Source: Symbiodinium natans
Lineage: Eukaryota; Sar; Dinophyceae; Suessiales; Symbiodiniaceae
Assembly (NCBI GenBank): GCA_905221605.1
Contig: CAJNDS010002091.1
Coordinates: 486,001-550,000, forward strand
Length of the DNA stretch: 64,000 bases
Direction: 5' to 3'
In this document: positions 42,501 to 52,910 of the stretch, piece by piece
How positions within the stretch are numbered: the stretch's first letter is position 1
How the letters are laid out: every line of letters starts with the position of its first letter
Notes under the pieces: generated by a model
What the model was told of the DNA's origin: nothing
The model's input: the letters and a program-made list of their open reading frames with translations, nothing else
The model's database searches: none
Translations under genes and position numbers: made by a program

Positions 42501-45500
42501 TTAGGGTTTAGGGTTTGGGGTTTAGAGTTTAGGTTCAGGATTAGGGTTTAGGGTTTGGGGTTTAGGGTTACGGGTTTGGGGTTAAGACTTGGGGTTGGGG
42601 TTTAGAGTGAAGGGTTTGGGGTATAGACTTCCCAAGGGAGGCTTCTATAGTGAGGATTGTGGCATGTTGGGGCATATTTAGGGGATCTCGATCCCTTGAA
42701 ATACCTACACTCAATAATTAAACCCTAAACCCTGCAGCCAGTCGGTGGGTCCGAAGAAAGACTGAAGGCTCCGGACCGGTCAAAGGGCATCTTGAGGCGA
42801 TTCGGCCGTGGGGCTTACCGTTTTCAGACCTTCCAACTTCCAAGGTTGTACAACTGGGACCCCCCGCCCCTAAACCCTAAACCCTAAACCCTAAACCCTA
42901 AACCCTAAACCCTAAACCCCCTTTTATTGACTATGCCGTGACTATGCAACCCAAGGTCCCATACTTCAGAACCCTTTAGAGGAGGTAAGGGCCCACGCAA
43001 CTACCCCAAGCTTGGATAGGGTTTCAGTTAGGGGCTTATGGTTCGTAGCTCGTGTTCGGGTTCTGTTTTTTTGCTGATGATGATGATGATGATGGTTTAG
43101 GGCCTTAAGGATTCTACTCGACTTAAGAGTAGCCTGGGATTAAGAAAGGGGCCCTTTTTGGCTTAAAGAGACTTCTAGCGAACCTGAACCCTCACCCAAA
43201 GGGAATACGGGCCTGATTACACTGGGTCCTGGACTACAACTCGGGTTTAGGGTGTTACGGCTGAGGCTTCTCGGCTGCGTGGTTGAGGCCGACACGCTGG
43301 CGAACGTGCTGAGAGTGATGACATCGGGGCCTCAGAAAGAGCTCGCAGTATTCGGGAGTTTAGAGGGTTTAGGTTTAGGGTTTCGGTTTTGGTTTTAGGG
43401 TCTAGGGTTTAGGGCTGTGGGTTTATAGGGTTTAGGCAAACCAAGCTTCTTGTGCAATACCGACAGCCATCCCGAATTCCTGAGCCCCAAACCCTAAACC
43501 CTAAACCCTAAACCCTAATCCATCACTCAGATACCGGCGTAGCTCGCATCGCGCGAGCTCGGAGTGTAGCTGAATGGGCCACTCCTGTCAACCACCCCTT
43601 GGCCAGTGTAACAATACGATCCTTTGGGATGTTCCCCCTTATACTAACAGTCCTGAATAGGGATTTAATAACTATACTCCCCTTAGAACCATACTAAAGA
43701 TAACATGTTAATATCCTGTTGGGTTTTTATATAAACAACAATTAACAATTATTCCCAAGGGGATATAGATAAGAGTGGTTACTATAATCCCTACTAAGGA
43801 CTGTTAGTATAAGGGGAACAATCCCAAACGATCCTACCTGAACCGAAAACCCCCCCAAAAAACAAACTTGAACTCCTACTTAGACGTCTTGTCCGCTTGT
43901 ACAGGGTGCTTGCAACCCTTCGGTAGAACTATCCTTGGAACTTCATGAAGCTTTAAACCCTACAGTAGACCCCATAAGACCAGCCCCCCTAGCCCCCCCC
44001 CCCCACCCCCCCACCCCCCCACCCCCCCACCCCGCAAACCCTTAAAGAAACAAAAAACAAGCACAAACAACAAACAAACACACACCATAAAACCCCAAAC
44101 CCTTAACCTTTCCTAGTTACCTAGTTCACTGTTGGGATAGCATTAAGAACCTAAGTTTCTATTCCTCCTTAAGAATGCAACATGCAAGCCCACTATGAAA
44201 AAAAGTAGCCCTGACGGTTCAGCACTGCACACCCTAAGCTCTGGCAGCATCCAGCACAAAACTCGTGCAGGAGTGACCCATCGGCTGCATTTCCTTGGCA
44301 CCGTTTTGCATTTAGGGTTTAGGGTTTAGGGTTTAGGGTTTAGGGTTTAGGGTTTAGGGTTTAGGGTTTAGGGGGTTACTAAAATGGAGTAGGCTGGAAC
44401 GGAGCCAGAATCGAATCATACAAATCATAATTTGTGTTAATCCTAAACCCCAAGCCCTGAATTCCCTATAAGCCCCAAACACTGAGCCCCATACACCCCT
44501 GAACCGCAATTCCTGAACCCTGAACCCCAAACCCTGAACCCCATAAAGCCCTGAAGCCCGAACGCCAAACCCCAAACCCTCATTCCTGAACCTCCAACCC
44601 TGAACCCCATAAACCCCTAAACCTCCAAATCCAAAAGCCCCGAAACGTGAAACCCAAACCCAATAAACCCCTGAACCCCGAACCCTGAAAACCCAAACCC
44701 CTAACCCCCTCCCTAAACCCAAAAACCCTAAACCCTAAACCCTTAAAGAACCCGCATACCCTAGGCTGGGTCCCCCTGGCACGGACGCTGTCATCGCAGC
44801 GTTGGCGGACGCCAGCGTGGGCGTCCGCAAGCCGACACTGAAGGGCCGGGAGAGAAGAGTTCAGGGTTTAGGGTTTATGGTTGCGGGTTTATGGTTGCGG
44901 GTTTAGGGTTTCGGGTTTAGGGTTTCGGGTTTAGGCTTTAAGGTTTGGGGTTTAGGGTTTAAAGGGATAAAGGTTTAGGGTTTAGGGTTTGGGGCTTGTG
45001 GTTAAACAACAACAGGGGTTTCAACTACTTGGAGGTTCGTGGGAAGTTGTACCCGGGGTAAGAAGTTCTGGGGGTTGTACCTTGGACACTTGAGGTTGTT
45101 CCCTTGTGTTCTGCCGCCCTCGACACCATCGCATAGGCCTTGCAGGCCCTACATAGGATGTACTTTAAGGCCCACGTGCTCCCTATCTAGGTACATGAAC
45201 CCTTAGGGTCTTGTGACGGACATAGGCGGTCTAAAGCTTGTTCACATGACTTCGCCACTACTAAGGAAACTCGCAAGTTGAGAACACATACCGTAAACCC
45301 TAAACCCTAAACCCTAAACCCTAAACCCCCAACCCCAAACCCCAAACCCCAAACCCCAAACCCTAAACCCCAAACCCTAAACCCTAAACCCTAAGCACTC
45401 CCCCTCAGTCTGGAGCCGCCCAGTCTGATTTAGGTCTTGGGGGCCTGGGCCTGCGGAACTCTCAGCCGGATTGTTGCAGGGTTTAGGGTCTAGGGCCCTA

Positions 45501-48500
45501 CACCCTAAACCCTAAACCCTAAACCCCAAACATCCTAAACCCTAAACCCTAAACTCCAAAACCCTAAACTCCAAACCCTAAAAACCCAAAACCCAGAGTG
45601 CCGAGTTATTTGGGTATTTAAACCTGGAAAGTTCGGGGAGTCCAACTGTTCACCCACACCCCGAAAATACCCCAAAAGGTTGCTTGTGTTTCTTACCCTC
45701 TCTAAGGGTAGTCATACCGGCCCTTGCCCCCCTCTGTGCTACCCCCACCTGGGTTCCCCCCTTAGTTAGCCTTAACCAGGGGGAACTTTGGAGGGGGAGT
45801 ATCCCTAAACCCTAAACCCTAAACCTGAAGAAACCTTGGGGGGGGGGGGGGGAGTAGGGGAAACCCATGATATGCCCTGAACCCTAAACCCCAAACCCCT
45901 AAACCCCAAACCCTAAACCTCAAACCCTAAACCCTAAACCCGAAACCCTAAACCCTAAACCTGAAACCCACTTCGGCCTGGCAGAGAGCTGCGCAAGCGC
46001 CCGGTGCCACTGCCCGCGCCGAGCCTCGAGGTCGGCGCAGAGGACCTGCCAGCATAGGGTTTAGGGTTTAGGGTTTAGGGTCTAGGGTTTAGGGTGTAGG
46101 GTTTAGGGTTTAGGGCTTAGGGCTTAGGGTTTAGGGTTTAGGGTTCAGGGTTTAGGGTTTGGGGTTTGGGGTTTTTGGGTTTAGGGCTCAGGGTTCAGGG
46201 TTTAGGGTTTAGGGTTCAAGGTGTAGGGTTTAGGGTTTGAAGTTTAGGGCTTAGGGTTCAGTAGGCTTGAGGCTTTGTGGCTTTAGGATTGGGTGTGTGC
46301 ATTCAACGACATTGGAGCTTTGCCGGGAGAGGCTCCAGCTATCTGTCCCGGGCTGAGTCGATGTATACAAACGTTTAGGGTTTAGGGTTAGGGTTTAGGG
46401 TTTAGGGTTTAGAGTCTCTTCCAGGTGGTCCCAGAACATGCCGGACGTGAGGAGGTCGACGAACCCTTTCTGGGGATAGTGACCAGACTTCGGCCGTACC
46501 TTGCAAAACCACACTTTCTCCTTTCTCCATTATCCTTTCTCCATTCTCCTTTCTCTTTCTTGGTCTTGGGGCTTCTTGGTGTTAAGGTTTAGGGTTTATG
46601 GTTTAGGGTTCAGGGTTTAGGGTTTAGGGTTTAGGGTTTGGGGAGACTGAGCCCTAAGGGTTCATACGTACCTAAGTACGGGGCGCTTGGGCCTTAAAGT
46701 ACCTCCTAGTTAGGGACCTTAAGGCAGTAGGATTCCCTGTTTCGGCCCATGGGCCCTTGGTGATAGGGTTTTGGAAAATGAGGGTTGCTGTCAACGAACT
46801 TGAACGAACCTACCAGAATCAGAAACCGTATTGTTTACGATACACCGTAGGTTGCGGGGTTTTGGGGCTTAGGGTTTTGAACCCTCCGCCCTAAGCTCTA
46901 AACCCTAAGCCCTATAACCCTTGTCGGTGTCTGTTGAGGCCTTTATAATATGACTGCCGATGAACTTCCAATCAGGTGAGGGGTTCGTTTCAGAAGAGGG
47001 TTCAGGGCGTTCCCCCGTATACTAACAGTCCTTTCTTGGGAGCATAATAGGGGGTACTCTCACCCATATTACGGACTGCCAGTATTTACATCCCAAGGTA
47101 TAGGGCTTAAGGTTCAGGAGGTAGGTGTTGAGGGGTGAGGTGTGTGCATGGGGCGGCCGTTCCGGCCGCGAGAGTCTAGACAGCCAAGTTTTCCAGGCGC
47201 CGTCATTCAGCCCGGGCGCCTTTGACACCCCCCCACTGAGTCTGAGCAGGGTGGGTGGGTATTCAAGTTACCCCAAACCCTAAACCCCTAAACCCTAACC
47301 CCTAAATTCTTTAAGCCGTAGTACCCTATAAAATCCCTTCCCTAAACCCGGAACCCTGAAACCCTAATCCCTAAACTCTGAACCCTACCCTAAAACCCTT
47401 AGGGGTCACCTGCGTCACTGGCGTCGGCTGCAAGGCCCGCACGTGGAGCTCGGCCAAGAGAGCCGAGAACCTGAGCGTGCATTTGGGGGCTTAGGGTTTA
47501 GGGTTTAGGGTTCCAGGTGTAAGGTTTAGGGTTTAGGGGTATTCTTATAAAAGTTATTCTTACTGTTCGCCAGTTCCTGTCTGTCTCTTGTCTCTGTGAG
47601 CGTGTGAACCTGTTGAATGCTGCCTAGACTCTGAATTCCAAGGGGGTTGGTTTAGGGTTTAGAGCTTTAGGGTTTAGGGCTAGACCCAAGAGTAACCTAC
47701 AGGAATAAAAGGGGTACCCTTTCTGGTTTAAATGAATTTATAGGGAACCTGAACCCTAAAAAAAAATACGGGCCTACTCCGAGTCCCGGTTCATGGGATA
47801 GCAAAAACATTTTATCAAGAGGACGCACACCCCCACCCACCCCAAAAGAGGACTAGAATTCAGGGTCCAGGTGAATCCACAAATTGCTTCGCTACTGTCT
47901 TGGGCGGCCTAAATTGCTTTTTGGCCCTGGAACCTACAGGGATGTACCGGAATCATTGCCAAAGTCATTTGGGCAAAGTTTAGGGGCAGCTTTGAATTCG
48001 CTGTTGCCCTAAGGGTCCATGTACCTAAGTAGGGAATACTTGGGCCTTAACGTCTCTACATAGGAGGTACTTTAAGGCCCAGGTACTCCCTATTTAGGTA
48101 CATGGAATATAAAAAGGCCGGTGGCCTCTTTATCTGTTACCCGTATACCTTAATATGGCCCCTGAACACCCTAGTAAGAACCCCCCCCCCCTACGAAACA
48201 GAAACCCTACTTAAAGAGACCACCAACCCATGCAGACCTTTAGGGTTGATGTGGGAAGTCGGGGCTGTTCGCTTCCTTGACCCATCCCCACGGCTACACC
48301 CTACACCTTTCTTCCTACCAATTGCTCAAGAACCCCCCCCCCAAAAAAAAAACCTTATACGGGAAATATAGGGATTATTTGTGTTTTATATTTTTGTTGT
48401 GGGGGGGGGGGGGTTCTGAAGCAAATGGTGGATTCTTGGTTTCGTGCTTGCGGGATTAGCTGGAGTAGCCGATAACACAGGGGAGATGTACCAACACACT

Positions 48501-50732
48501 TCCTGTGTTTGGAAATGCATAGGCGGCTCTTTTAGCTGGTAGCCCGGAAATTCTATTGTGATAAGGGCTCCCTTTGGGGATTTGTCATCTTTATCAAGAA
48601 CCCTAAACCCTAAACCCTAAACCCTAAACCTAGAACCCAAAAGGGCAAAAAGGGTACCACTGGGCTCCCAAGTAGGTATGGCCACACTGGTGCCTATACC
48701 CCCCTCAGAACCTGAACAAAAACAGTGTTTTTAATATCCTCTCGGGTTGTATACAACCCTAAACCCTAAACCCTAAACCGTAAACCCTAAACCCTAAACC
48801 CTAAACCCAGGGATATAGGTGCTGCTCCAGGGGCTGGATCCAGCGACCGGCCTGAGCCAGGCTGGCAGCGGAGAAGGTTTGAGAGAATGGGGCCTGTAGG
48901 GTTTAGGTTTAGGGTTTAGGGTTTCGGGTTTCGGGTTTAGGGTTTCCTAGGTATCCCCCCCCCCCCCCCCCCGAACCTCCCCCCCCCCACCTTAAGAACC
49001 CTAGAAAAAAGGTATAGGGAATATAGGTATCCATGTTTAGGGTCTAGGGTTTAGGGTTTTGGGGACAACTCCCTCCTGTGGACTGCGGTTTTTGACTGTG
49101 GGCTCTGAAGCCCCCCGAAATGCCCCCAGGGTTGAGGGCTTAGGGTTTAGGGCCTTTAGGGTTTAGGGTTTAGGGTTTAGGGTTTAGCGCTTAGGGTTTA
49201 GGGTTTAGGGCCCAAACCCTCAACCCACATCCTTAAAGCCCAAGCATAGATCTTTCAACCCTGAAGGCATGTTCCGGCCCTGGCAAGTTTGAATCTACGA
49301 ACCCTGCAATTCTTCATCTTCAAGGGTTTAGGGTTTAGGGTTTAGGGTTTAGGTTTCAACACTTGAAAAGCCTAAACCCGTTCACCAAAAAAAAGAACTC
49401 CCACAGCATTCTGCATGCAGTGGAAGAGGCCCACCTCAACATACTAGAGTAAATCTAGCCTCGCGACCTACCTTTATCTTGCGTGCGCCTTCTGGAAACC
49501 GAACCGTAGACACGAAAGCCCAAACCCTGGACCCCTACAGCTTCAGTTGCCGCAGCCTAACTGCAAGGGCGACACACCCGTCAAAATCACCAAGTAGCCA
49601 ATCCCATTCAACTCCTCCGGTGTCCCCTAAACCCTAAACACTAAACTTTCAAACCCTTGATCCTAAACCCTAACCCCTAAAGGGGTACCCCCTTTATCCC
49701 AAAAAAGGTGCCCCTATTCTCGGAAACCCCCACATTGGACCCCCAACTCTAAAGCCGGTTCCTCTCTGTCTGCGCCGCCTTGCATTTAACTCGCAAGAGG
49801 CCCCATGCTGTAGACATAAGCCAAGTCAGAGATGGACCACCGTGTAAGCCCCAAGCCCCAAGCCCCAAGCCCCAAGCCCTAAGCCCTAAACCCTAAACCC
49901 GAAGCCCTAAACCCTAAACCCTAAACCCTAAACCCTAAACCCTAAACCCTAAACCCTAAACCCTATCCCTAAAGCGGAGGCTCCGCGCCTTGCTGCATAC
50001 GGTTAGTACGCCGTTGAAAAAGATCGCGTCGGGCTTCAGGGCCTCTGCAGACGACCACCCAATGTGGTTTAGGGTTTAGGGTTTAGGGTTTAGGGTTTAG
50101 GGTTTAAGGTTTAGGGTTTAGGGTTTAGGGTCCAAGGTTTAGTGACCCTATGTTCGTACCACGCAGGCTTCTGCGATGTACGTAGGGCTGGGGCTTCGTA
50201 CAGTTTAGGGTTATGAGTGACCGCTTCTATTCCTTTTACAGGAGGGAGCTCGAAAAGGTAACCAAAATTAATGCTGCCCTCCTTAGCATACTGCGAAAGA
50301 TCAAACTAAGATTCCCTATATGGGTTGAAGCGAGAATTTTCTTCGATGTCCTCTGTACAATTGCTGCTTGAAGGTTAGGGGACTTACTAGTTGGTTGCAA
50401 CTACAGAGTTGGATGATAATCCCAATTCGAACCCCCTACTTTGGAGTAGACCCTGGAAAAAAGTATCTACCTTTTTAGGTATAAGTAGCTATAACAGGAG
50501 CCCGGAAACAACAAAAAATATTAAAGTATAGTACCCCAATTCGACCCAGTTGGTAAGTCCCGTGAACCCTCCAGCGGCACCTTCCGTCAACAACAAATCC
50601 TCGCCCACCGGACTCTCCTCGTGGAGACTTGTGGAGGCTGGCTAACCCTAAACCCTAAACCCTAAACCCTAAACCCTAAACCCTAAACCCTAAACCCTAA
50701 ACCCTCAGCCCAGTCTTGAAATCGGGCTGCAT
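39487..50732 (-). CDS. Locus E: PPR-repeat gene, multi-exon
   Basis: At least 20 exons. Several carry PPR repeats, 35-residue helix pairs that bind organelle RNA: ALKPDAIFFNGVLTVCSK (50.0 kb), FSALLAELHVRALQPTPVTQ (47.4 kb), GQWHRALAQLSA (46.0 kb), PDVITLSTFASVSA (43.3 kb), WQLALSSLCQAGEAK joined in phase to VDGLVPDMVAVNALHSALVR (42.1 to 41.4 kb). The spliced repeats keep PPR spacing, which supports the exon edges. Likely role: RNA processing or editing in plastid or mitochondrion, by family. A candidate start lies at 50732 and the stop was not found. Some exons (47.2, 46.5, 44.3 kb) show no PPR pattern, so two genes cannot be excluded. Confidence 0.6.
39722..39772 (-). CDS. possible exon, locus E
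   Basis: Reads GAAMIHFTSLRLYVCSPV after GTCTAG|G; donor near GAC|GTAAGG. Confidence 0.35.
39925..40021. mobile_element. family-E inverted-repeat element
   Basis: GGGTTTACGACAATAAGGG at one end and ATCGTAAACCCCCC at the other. Similar elements lie at 35151-35250, 54874-54972 and 57665-57706. Confidence 0.7.
40381..40454 (-). CDS. exon, locus E
   Basis: Acceptor AAGAG|G; 24 codons, ADNGSIPCGCCTTAQIPVYR then FIAP; donor GG|GTTAGG within the tract edge. Inverted tract pair on both sides. Confidence 0.75.
40780..41278. other. GC-rich unique island with a repeated motif
   Basis: About 500 bp without tracts. TCCCGAACGCAGC or a close variant recurs at about 41095, 41187 and 41257. Frames of about 90 codons are open on both strands; coding status undecided. 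Confidence 0.45.
41360..41454 (-). CDS. PPR exon, locus E
   Basis: Acceptor TCGAG|G; reads VDGLVPDMVAVNALHSALVR, a typical PPR stretch. Donor uncertain (GC at 41359 proposed). Confidence 0.8.
42072..42137 (-). CDS. PPR exon, locus E
   Basis: Acceptor CCCTAAG|GCG is the end of the telomere-like tract. 22 codons, ACGGGRRWQLALSSLCQAGE; donor AAAG|GCCC (GC) leaves phase 0, matching exon 41360-41454. A second donor, GAG|GTGAGC, lies at 42061. Confidence 0.8.
42408..42473 (-). CDS. exon, locus E
   Basis: Acceptor AGCAG|G; 22 codons, DPLFLGAPSTYGNILSNRGA; donor GAAG|GTCCTT. Phase 0 at both ends, in phase with the next exon. The frame stays open beyond the donor. Confidence 0.7.
42735..42818 (-). 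CDS. possible exon, locus E
   Basis: Open minus frames after TAAG|C, for example PRPNRLKMPFDRSGAFSLSS. Frame not decided. Confidence 0.35.
43126..43235. mobile_element. family-A inverted-repeat element
   Basis: AAGAGTAGCCTGGGATTAAG, GGGGCCCTTTTTGG and ACACTGGGTCCTGG match the family. Confidence 0.7.
43273..43330 (-). CDS. PPR exon, locus E
   Basis: Acceptor TGAG|GC; reads PDVITLSTFASVSASTTQ, PPR pattern; donor GCC|GAGAAG (GA). Confidence 0.65.
43617..43838. mobile_element. family-G element with a family-F element nested inside
   Basis: Outer inverted arms of about 50 bp (GTTCCCCCTTATACTAACAG at the left, its complement at the right) enclose an F copy at about 43667-43778. Confidence 0.8.
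44240..44293 (-). CDS. exon, locus E
   Basis: Acceptor CCAAG|G; 18 codons, EMQPMGHSCTSFVLDAAR; donor A|GCTTAGGG (GC) inside a telomere-like unit. Phase 0 at both ends. Confidence 0.75.
44312..44372. repeat. (TTTAGGG)n tract
   Basis: About nine units, on the high side of exon 44240-44293. Confidence 0.95.
44773..44837 (-). CDS. exon, locus E
   Basis: Acceptor TTCAG|T; one frame reads GLRTPTLASANAAMTASVPG, PPR-like. The plus strand is also open here, so strand rests on context. Confidence 0.55.
45401..45450 (-). CDS. possible exon, locus E
   Basis: Acceptor CGCAG|G; reads PGPQDLNQTGRLQTE; donor GGG|GAGTGC (GA). Confidence 0.45.
45978..46045 (-). CDS. PPR exon, locus E
   Basis: Acceptor GGCAG|G; 22 codons, VLCADLEARRGQWHRALAQL; donor CCAG|GCCGAA (GC). 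GQWHRALAQL fits the second PPR helix. Confidence 0.75.
46056..46260. repeat. (TTTAGGG)n tract with many variants
   Basis: About 29 units, many changed to CTTAGGG, TTCAGGG or TTTGGGG, so it is older than the perfect tracts. Confidence 0.9.
46301..46342 (-). CDS. possible exon, locus E
   Basis: Acceptor GACAG|A; reads SWSLSRQSSNVVE; donor T|GCACAC. Confidence 0.4.
46422..46499 (-). CDS. exon, locus E
   Basis: Acceptor GCAAG|G; 26 codons, VRPKSGHYPQKGFVDLLTSG then MFWDHL; donor CTG|GAAGAG (GA). Phase 0 at both ends. Confidence 0.8.
46650..46760. mobile_element. family-D inverted-repeat element
   Basis: CCCTAAGGGTTCATACGTACC start, diverged right arm. Confidence 0.75.
47148..47219 (-). CDS. 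exon, locus E
   Basis: Acceptor CAAAG|G; 24 codons, APGLNDGAWKTWLSRLSRPE; donor CAT|GCACAC (GC). Phase 0 at both ends. Confidence 0.7.
47410..47470 (-). CDS. PPR exon, locus E
   Basis: Acceptor CTCAG|G; 20 codons, FSALLAELHVRALQPTPVTQ, a clear PPR repeat joint; donor GCAG|GTGACC. Confidence 0.8.
47683..47789. mobile_element. family-A inverted-repeat element
   Basis: GACCCAAGAGTAACCTACAG at the left end and CCTACTCCGAGTCCC at the right. Confidence 0.8.
48007..48236. mobile_element. family-D element abutting a family-I element
   Basis: The D copy (48007-48107) runs directly into the I copy (48118-48236). The I copy has gained a poly-C stretch compared with 15100-15222. Confidence 0.8.
48503..48571 (-). 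CDS. exon, locus E
   Basis: Acceptor CAAAG|G; 23 codons, GALITIEFPGYQLKEPPMHF; donor CAG|GAAGTG (GA). Phase 0 at both ends; frame open beyond. Confidence 0.6.
48693..48850. mobile_element. family-F element split by a CCCTAAA tract
   Basis: The left part CTATACCCCCCTCAGAACC runs to GGTTGTATACAA; then (CCCTAAA)n at 48758-48808; then CAGGGATATAGGTGC as right end. Confidence 0.75.
48826..48893 (-). CDS. PPR exon, locus E
   Basis: Acceptor CTACAG|G; reads TFSAASLAQAGRWIQPLEQ, fits PPR SAASLA-AGRW; donor approximate (GC near 48825). Confidence 0.75.
49557..49614 (-). CDS. exon, locus E
   Basis: Acceptor CGGAG|G; reads ELNGIGYLVILTGVSPLQL; donor TTAG|GCTGC (GC). In phase with exon 49989-50042. 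Confidence 0.55.
49989..50042 (-). CDS. PPR exon, locus E
   Basis: Acceptor CAGAG|G; 18 codons, ALKPDAIFFNGVLTVCSK, a textbook PPR match; donor CAAG|GCGCG (GC). Bracketed by CCCTAAA (49858-49973) and TTTAGGG (50066-50130). Confidence 0.85.
50367..50573. mobile_element. diverged family-B element
   Basis: CTTGAAGGTTAGGGGACTTA at the left end, TAAGTCCCGTGAACCCTCC at the right; the centre has expanded. Confidence 0.6.
50584..50617 (-). CDS. exon, locus E 5' part
   Basis: Acceptor CACGAG|G; reads ESPVGEDLLLT; donor ACG|GAAGG (GA) keeps phase into the PPR exon, giving LLLT-ALKPDA. Confidence 0.5.
50703..50732 (-). CDS. candidate first exon, locus E
   Basis: CCACCATGC context; MQPDFKTGLR; donor AGG|GTTTAGGG. 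Phase 0 into the next exon. About 250 bp downstream of the GTPase stop, on the same strand. Confidence 0.4.
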
Positions 50733-50980
50733 GGTGGATGGAAGCCGTAGGCCCACCGACAAATTGTAAGGCGGAAAACAAGATTGGCATAACAGAAGAG
50801 ACAGTTGCCTGAGAACTTGCTGGAAAAACGCGCGATGACATCGAAACTCGAAATGCTGTACTTACTACACGGCATTAGAACATGCTATGCCGCTAGCAAA
50901 ACATAAGCCTCCTGCAGGCTCCCCTGCAACTATTTCGTCGCATGCGACGGAGGCCATGTGCCTGCCTTAAAGGTTTCGAA

Positions 50981-52097
50981 TTAATAGAACGGGTCAAGTT
51001 TTCGCCGAAGTCTTCTCAAGCCGGATTTTACAAGCACTGCAAAGGAAATCCGCACGACCCACATTCTCACCCAGCTGAGCCGGTCATCGATCTTCTGCAA
51101 CCTTGTCTGCATGGCTTGCTTCTCCTTGTCCCACAAGTTGGTCCTCACAGCCTCCACCCTCTTTTTGGCGAGGTGTACACCAGGAACAGCTTGTATGAAC
51201 CTAGGCTGGCCCGTAAATTCCTCTGGAACATATTCTTAAATAATATCCTTAAATAATATTCTTAAATAATATTCTTAAATAGTATTCTTGAAATAATATT
51301 CTTAAATGTGATCCTCTTAAAAACCCAATAAGGGAACGTACAAAATGTTCCAGCGGCCTACCGAGGAACCTGACCACCTCTTCCGGCAGATTCACCACTT
51401 TGTTCGTTGCATCTCGCAGCAGGAGGTCCTCGTGCATCAGCTGTACAAAGCGCGGGTTCCTTGCTGTCTTTCCTTTTGGCATGTTCATATTGATGATTTC
51501 GATCAGGCGCTCAAACTCATGCTTCTGGCTCAACTTCTCGTACACAGGGCCCGTCAGCTGATTCAGGAGCACGCCGTATTTCTTGATGGGGGCAGCATCG
51601 AGGACGAGCTTCATGGTGGCCAATTGCCCAGCATCGAGTCGCCCGTGCTCAAGCGTGAGGACGAAGATGACTTTGTAGCGCCCATCGAACTTTAGTGCCA
51701 TGGTGATCTCATCTGCAGTCCTCTCTGGCGGTATGCTTGGGTCTCCCATGCCAGGTGTGTCGATGAATCGGTGCTGGTCCCTCCTCTGTGGACAGCATCC
51801 CTTCGTCATTCCCTCACACATACTTATTCCGGACGGGAACAGCACGCCCTCGTCCCCGATCAAACAGTTCAGTATTGCACTCTTGCCCACGCCCGAGTTG
51901 CCTATGACAAGGAAGTTCGTAGGGCTATCATTCTTGAACAGGCCATCCTTCACAGAGGGCGGAACCTGTAGGCCCAAACGAAGCTCCAAAATCTTCTCGC
52001 TCAGGGCCCTGCGCGCCCCTGCAAAAGCTTGTGTGTCCGGTGACAAGAAGCAACCAAGCGGCAAAAGGATAAACGATGAGGCCGCCCATCGGGGCAT
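50981..52097 (-). CDS. gene F: P-loop GTPase with N-terminal signal, two exons, about 341 aa
   Basis: Exon 1 is 51314-52097 and exon 2 is 50981-51222. The chosen start MPRWAASSFILLPLGCFLSP gives a signal peptide; the frame is open further upstream (to 52229) but that part looks untranslated. The GTP-binding motifs visible are G1 GNSGVGKS (about 66-73) and G3 DTPG (113-116). It resembles the AIG1/septin-like branch of TRAFAC GTPases (fold as known for the family, exact branch inferred). Exon 1 ends in R-G and joins exon 2 as GFLR-EEFTGQPRFIQAV. Exon 2 has a charged helix and a hydrophobic stretch (VRMWVVRISFAVLV), then DPFY and stop TAA. Read without splicing, the frame would end in the intron repeats. 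Confidence 0.8.
51223..51313 (-). other. GA-AG intron built of 13-bp tandem repeats
   Basis: On the minus strand it starts AGAG|GATCAC and ends TTCCAG|AG, 91 bp. The inside is repeats of TATTTAAGAATAT. Splicing restores one frame across exons 1 and 2 with matching phase (G + AG = Glu). Since 13 is not a multiple of 3, unspliced copies shift the frame. Confidence 0.7.
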
Positions 52098-52408
52098 GGC
52101 GCCAATAGGTTTAGGGGGCGCCGGGCCTGAAAGCCAAAAGCTACTTAGAGTTCCACGGGCAGTTCTAACTGGGTTCAAAGAGGGGTAACTCTTCGTCATC
52201 CTGACTTCAACCTTCAACTTGACGTACATAATAAGCTACTTCGAACGATTTCATGAAAGTCTAAACGATCCCTATACGGCTCTAAGGTCTCTTGTTTTGC
52301 GGTTCTTGGGCGCGAAGGCCTTCTTATGTCAGGTTTTGGGGCTATTTTGAGCCTAAAGGGATTGGTTCAGCCGGTCGAGTTTTGGGGCTCAAGCTTTGGA
52401 AAATTGGC

Positions 52409-52451
52409 ATCTCATGCGACAAGACATGTCACTGCATCCCAGACTGGCCGC
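52409..52451 (-). CDS. possible last exon of locus G
   Basis: After AGCAG, reads RPVWDAVTCLVA and TGA. Short and weak. Confidence 0.3.
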
Positions 52452-52472
52452 TGCTTGAAATCTTGCATGCAT

Positions 52473-52692
52473 TCTCTCTCTCTCTCTCTCTACAAATACA
52501 CGTGTAGTTATGAAACTGGTTGTTAGCACATAGATGTATATACGTAAACGCATGCACAAGTGATACATACATGTCTATATATATATATATATATAAGTGT
52601 ATATATATATATAAGCGTATATATATATATATATACACATGCATACAACTACATATGCGTGTGTGTGTATATATATATATATCTACATTTAT
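52473..52692. repeat. (CT)n and (TA)n microsatellites
   Basis: CTCTCTCT near 52473-52492, then several TATATA runs to 52692. Open frames rich in YIYIY here are artefacts. Confidence 0.95.
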
Positions 52693-52832
52693 AGTTTTTG
52701 GGGGGCCAAGGGGTTGTGAATGTTCCGGGCTCGAAATTCCGAACATTCCGCTCATCCAAAACCCGAAACATTAAACCCTAAACCCTAAACCCGAAACCCT
52801 AAACCCTAAACCGTAAACCCTAAACCCTAAAC

Positions 52833-52910
52833 CCATGCCAAAGTAGACGTGGCTGAGTCCTCAGAGAACGTTCGTCCATTCACGGATGCCACCACTGGAG
52901 TTGCCAGACT
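52833..52910 (-). CDS. exon, locus G
   Basis: Acceptor AAGTAG|A, the right end of a family-B element. 26 codons, SLATPVVASVNGRTFSEDSA; donor TGG|GTTTAGGG from the CCCTAAA tract. Confidence 0.75.

Noticed and set aside
52429-52774. YIYIYIY-rich frames here and at 63332-63877
   Set aside because: Translation of TA/CA microsatellites.
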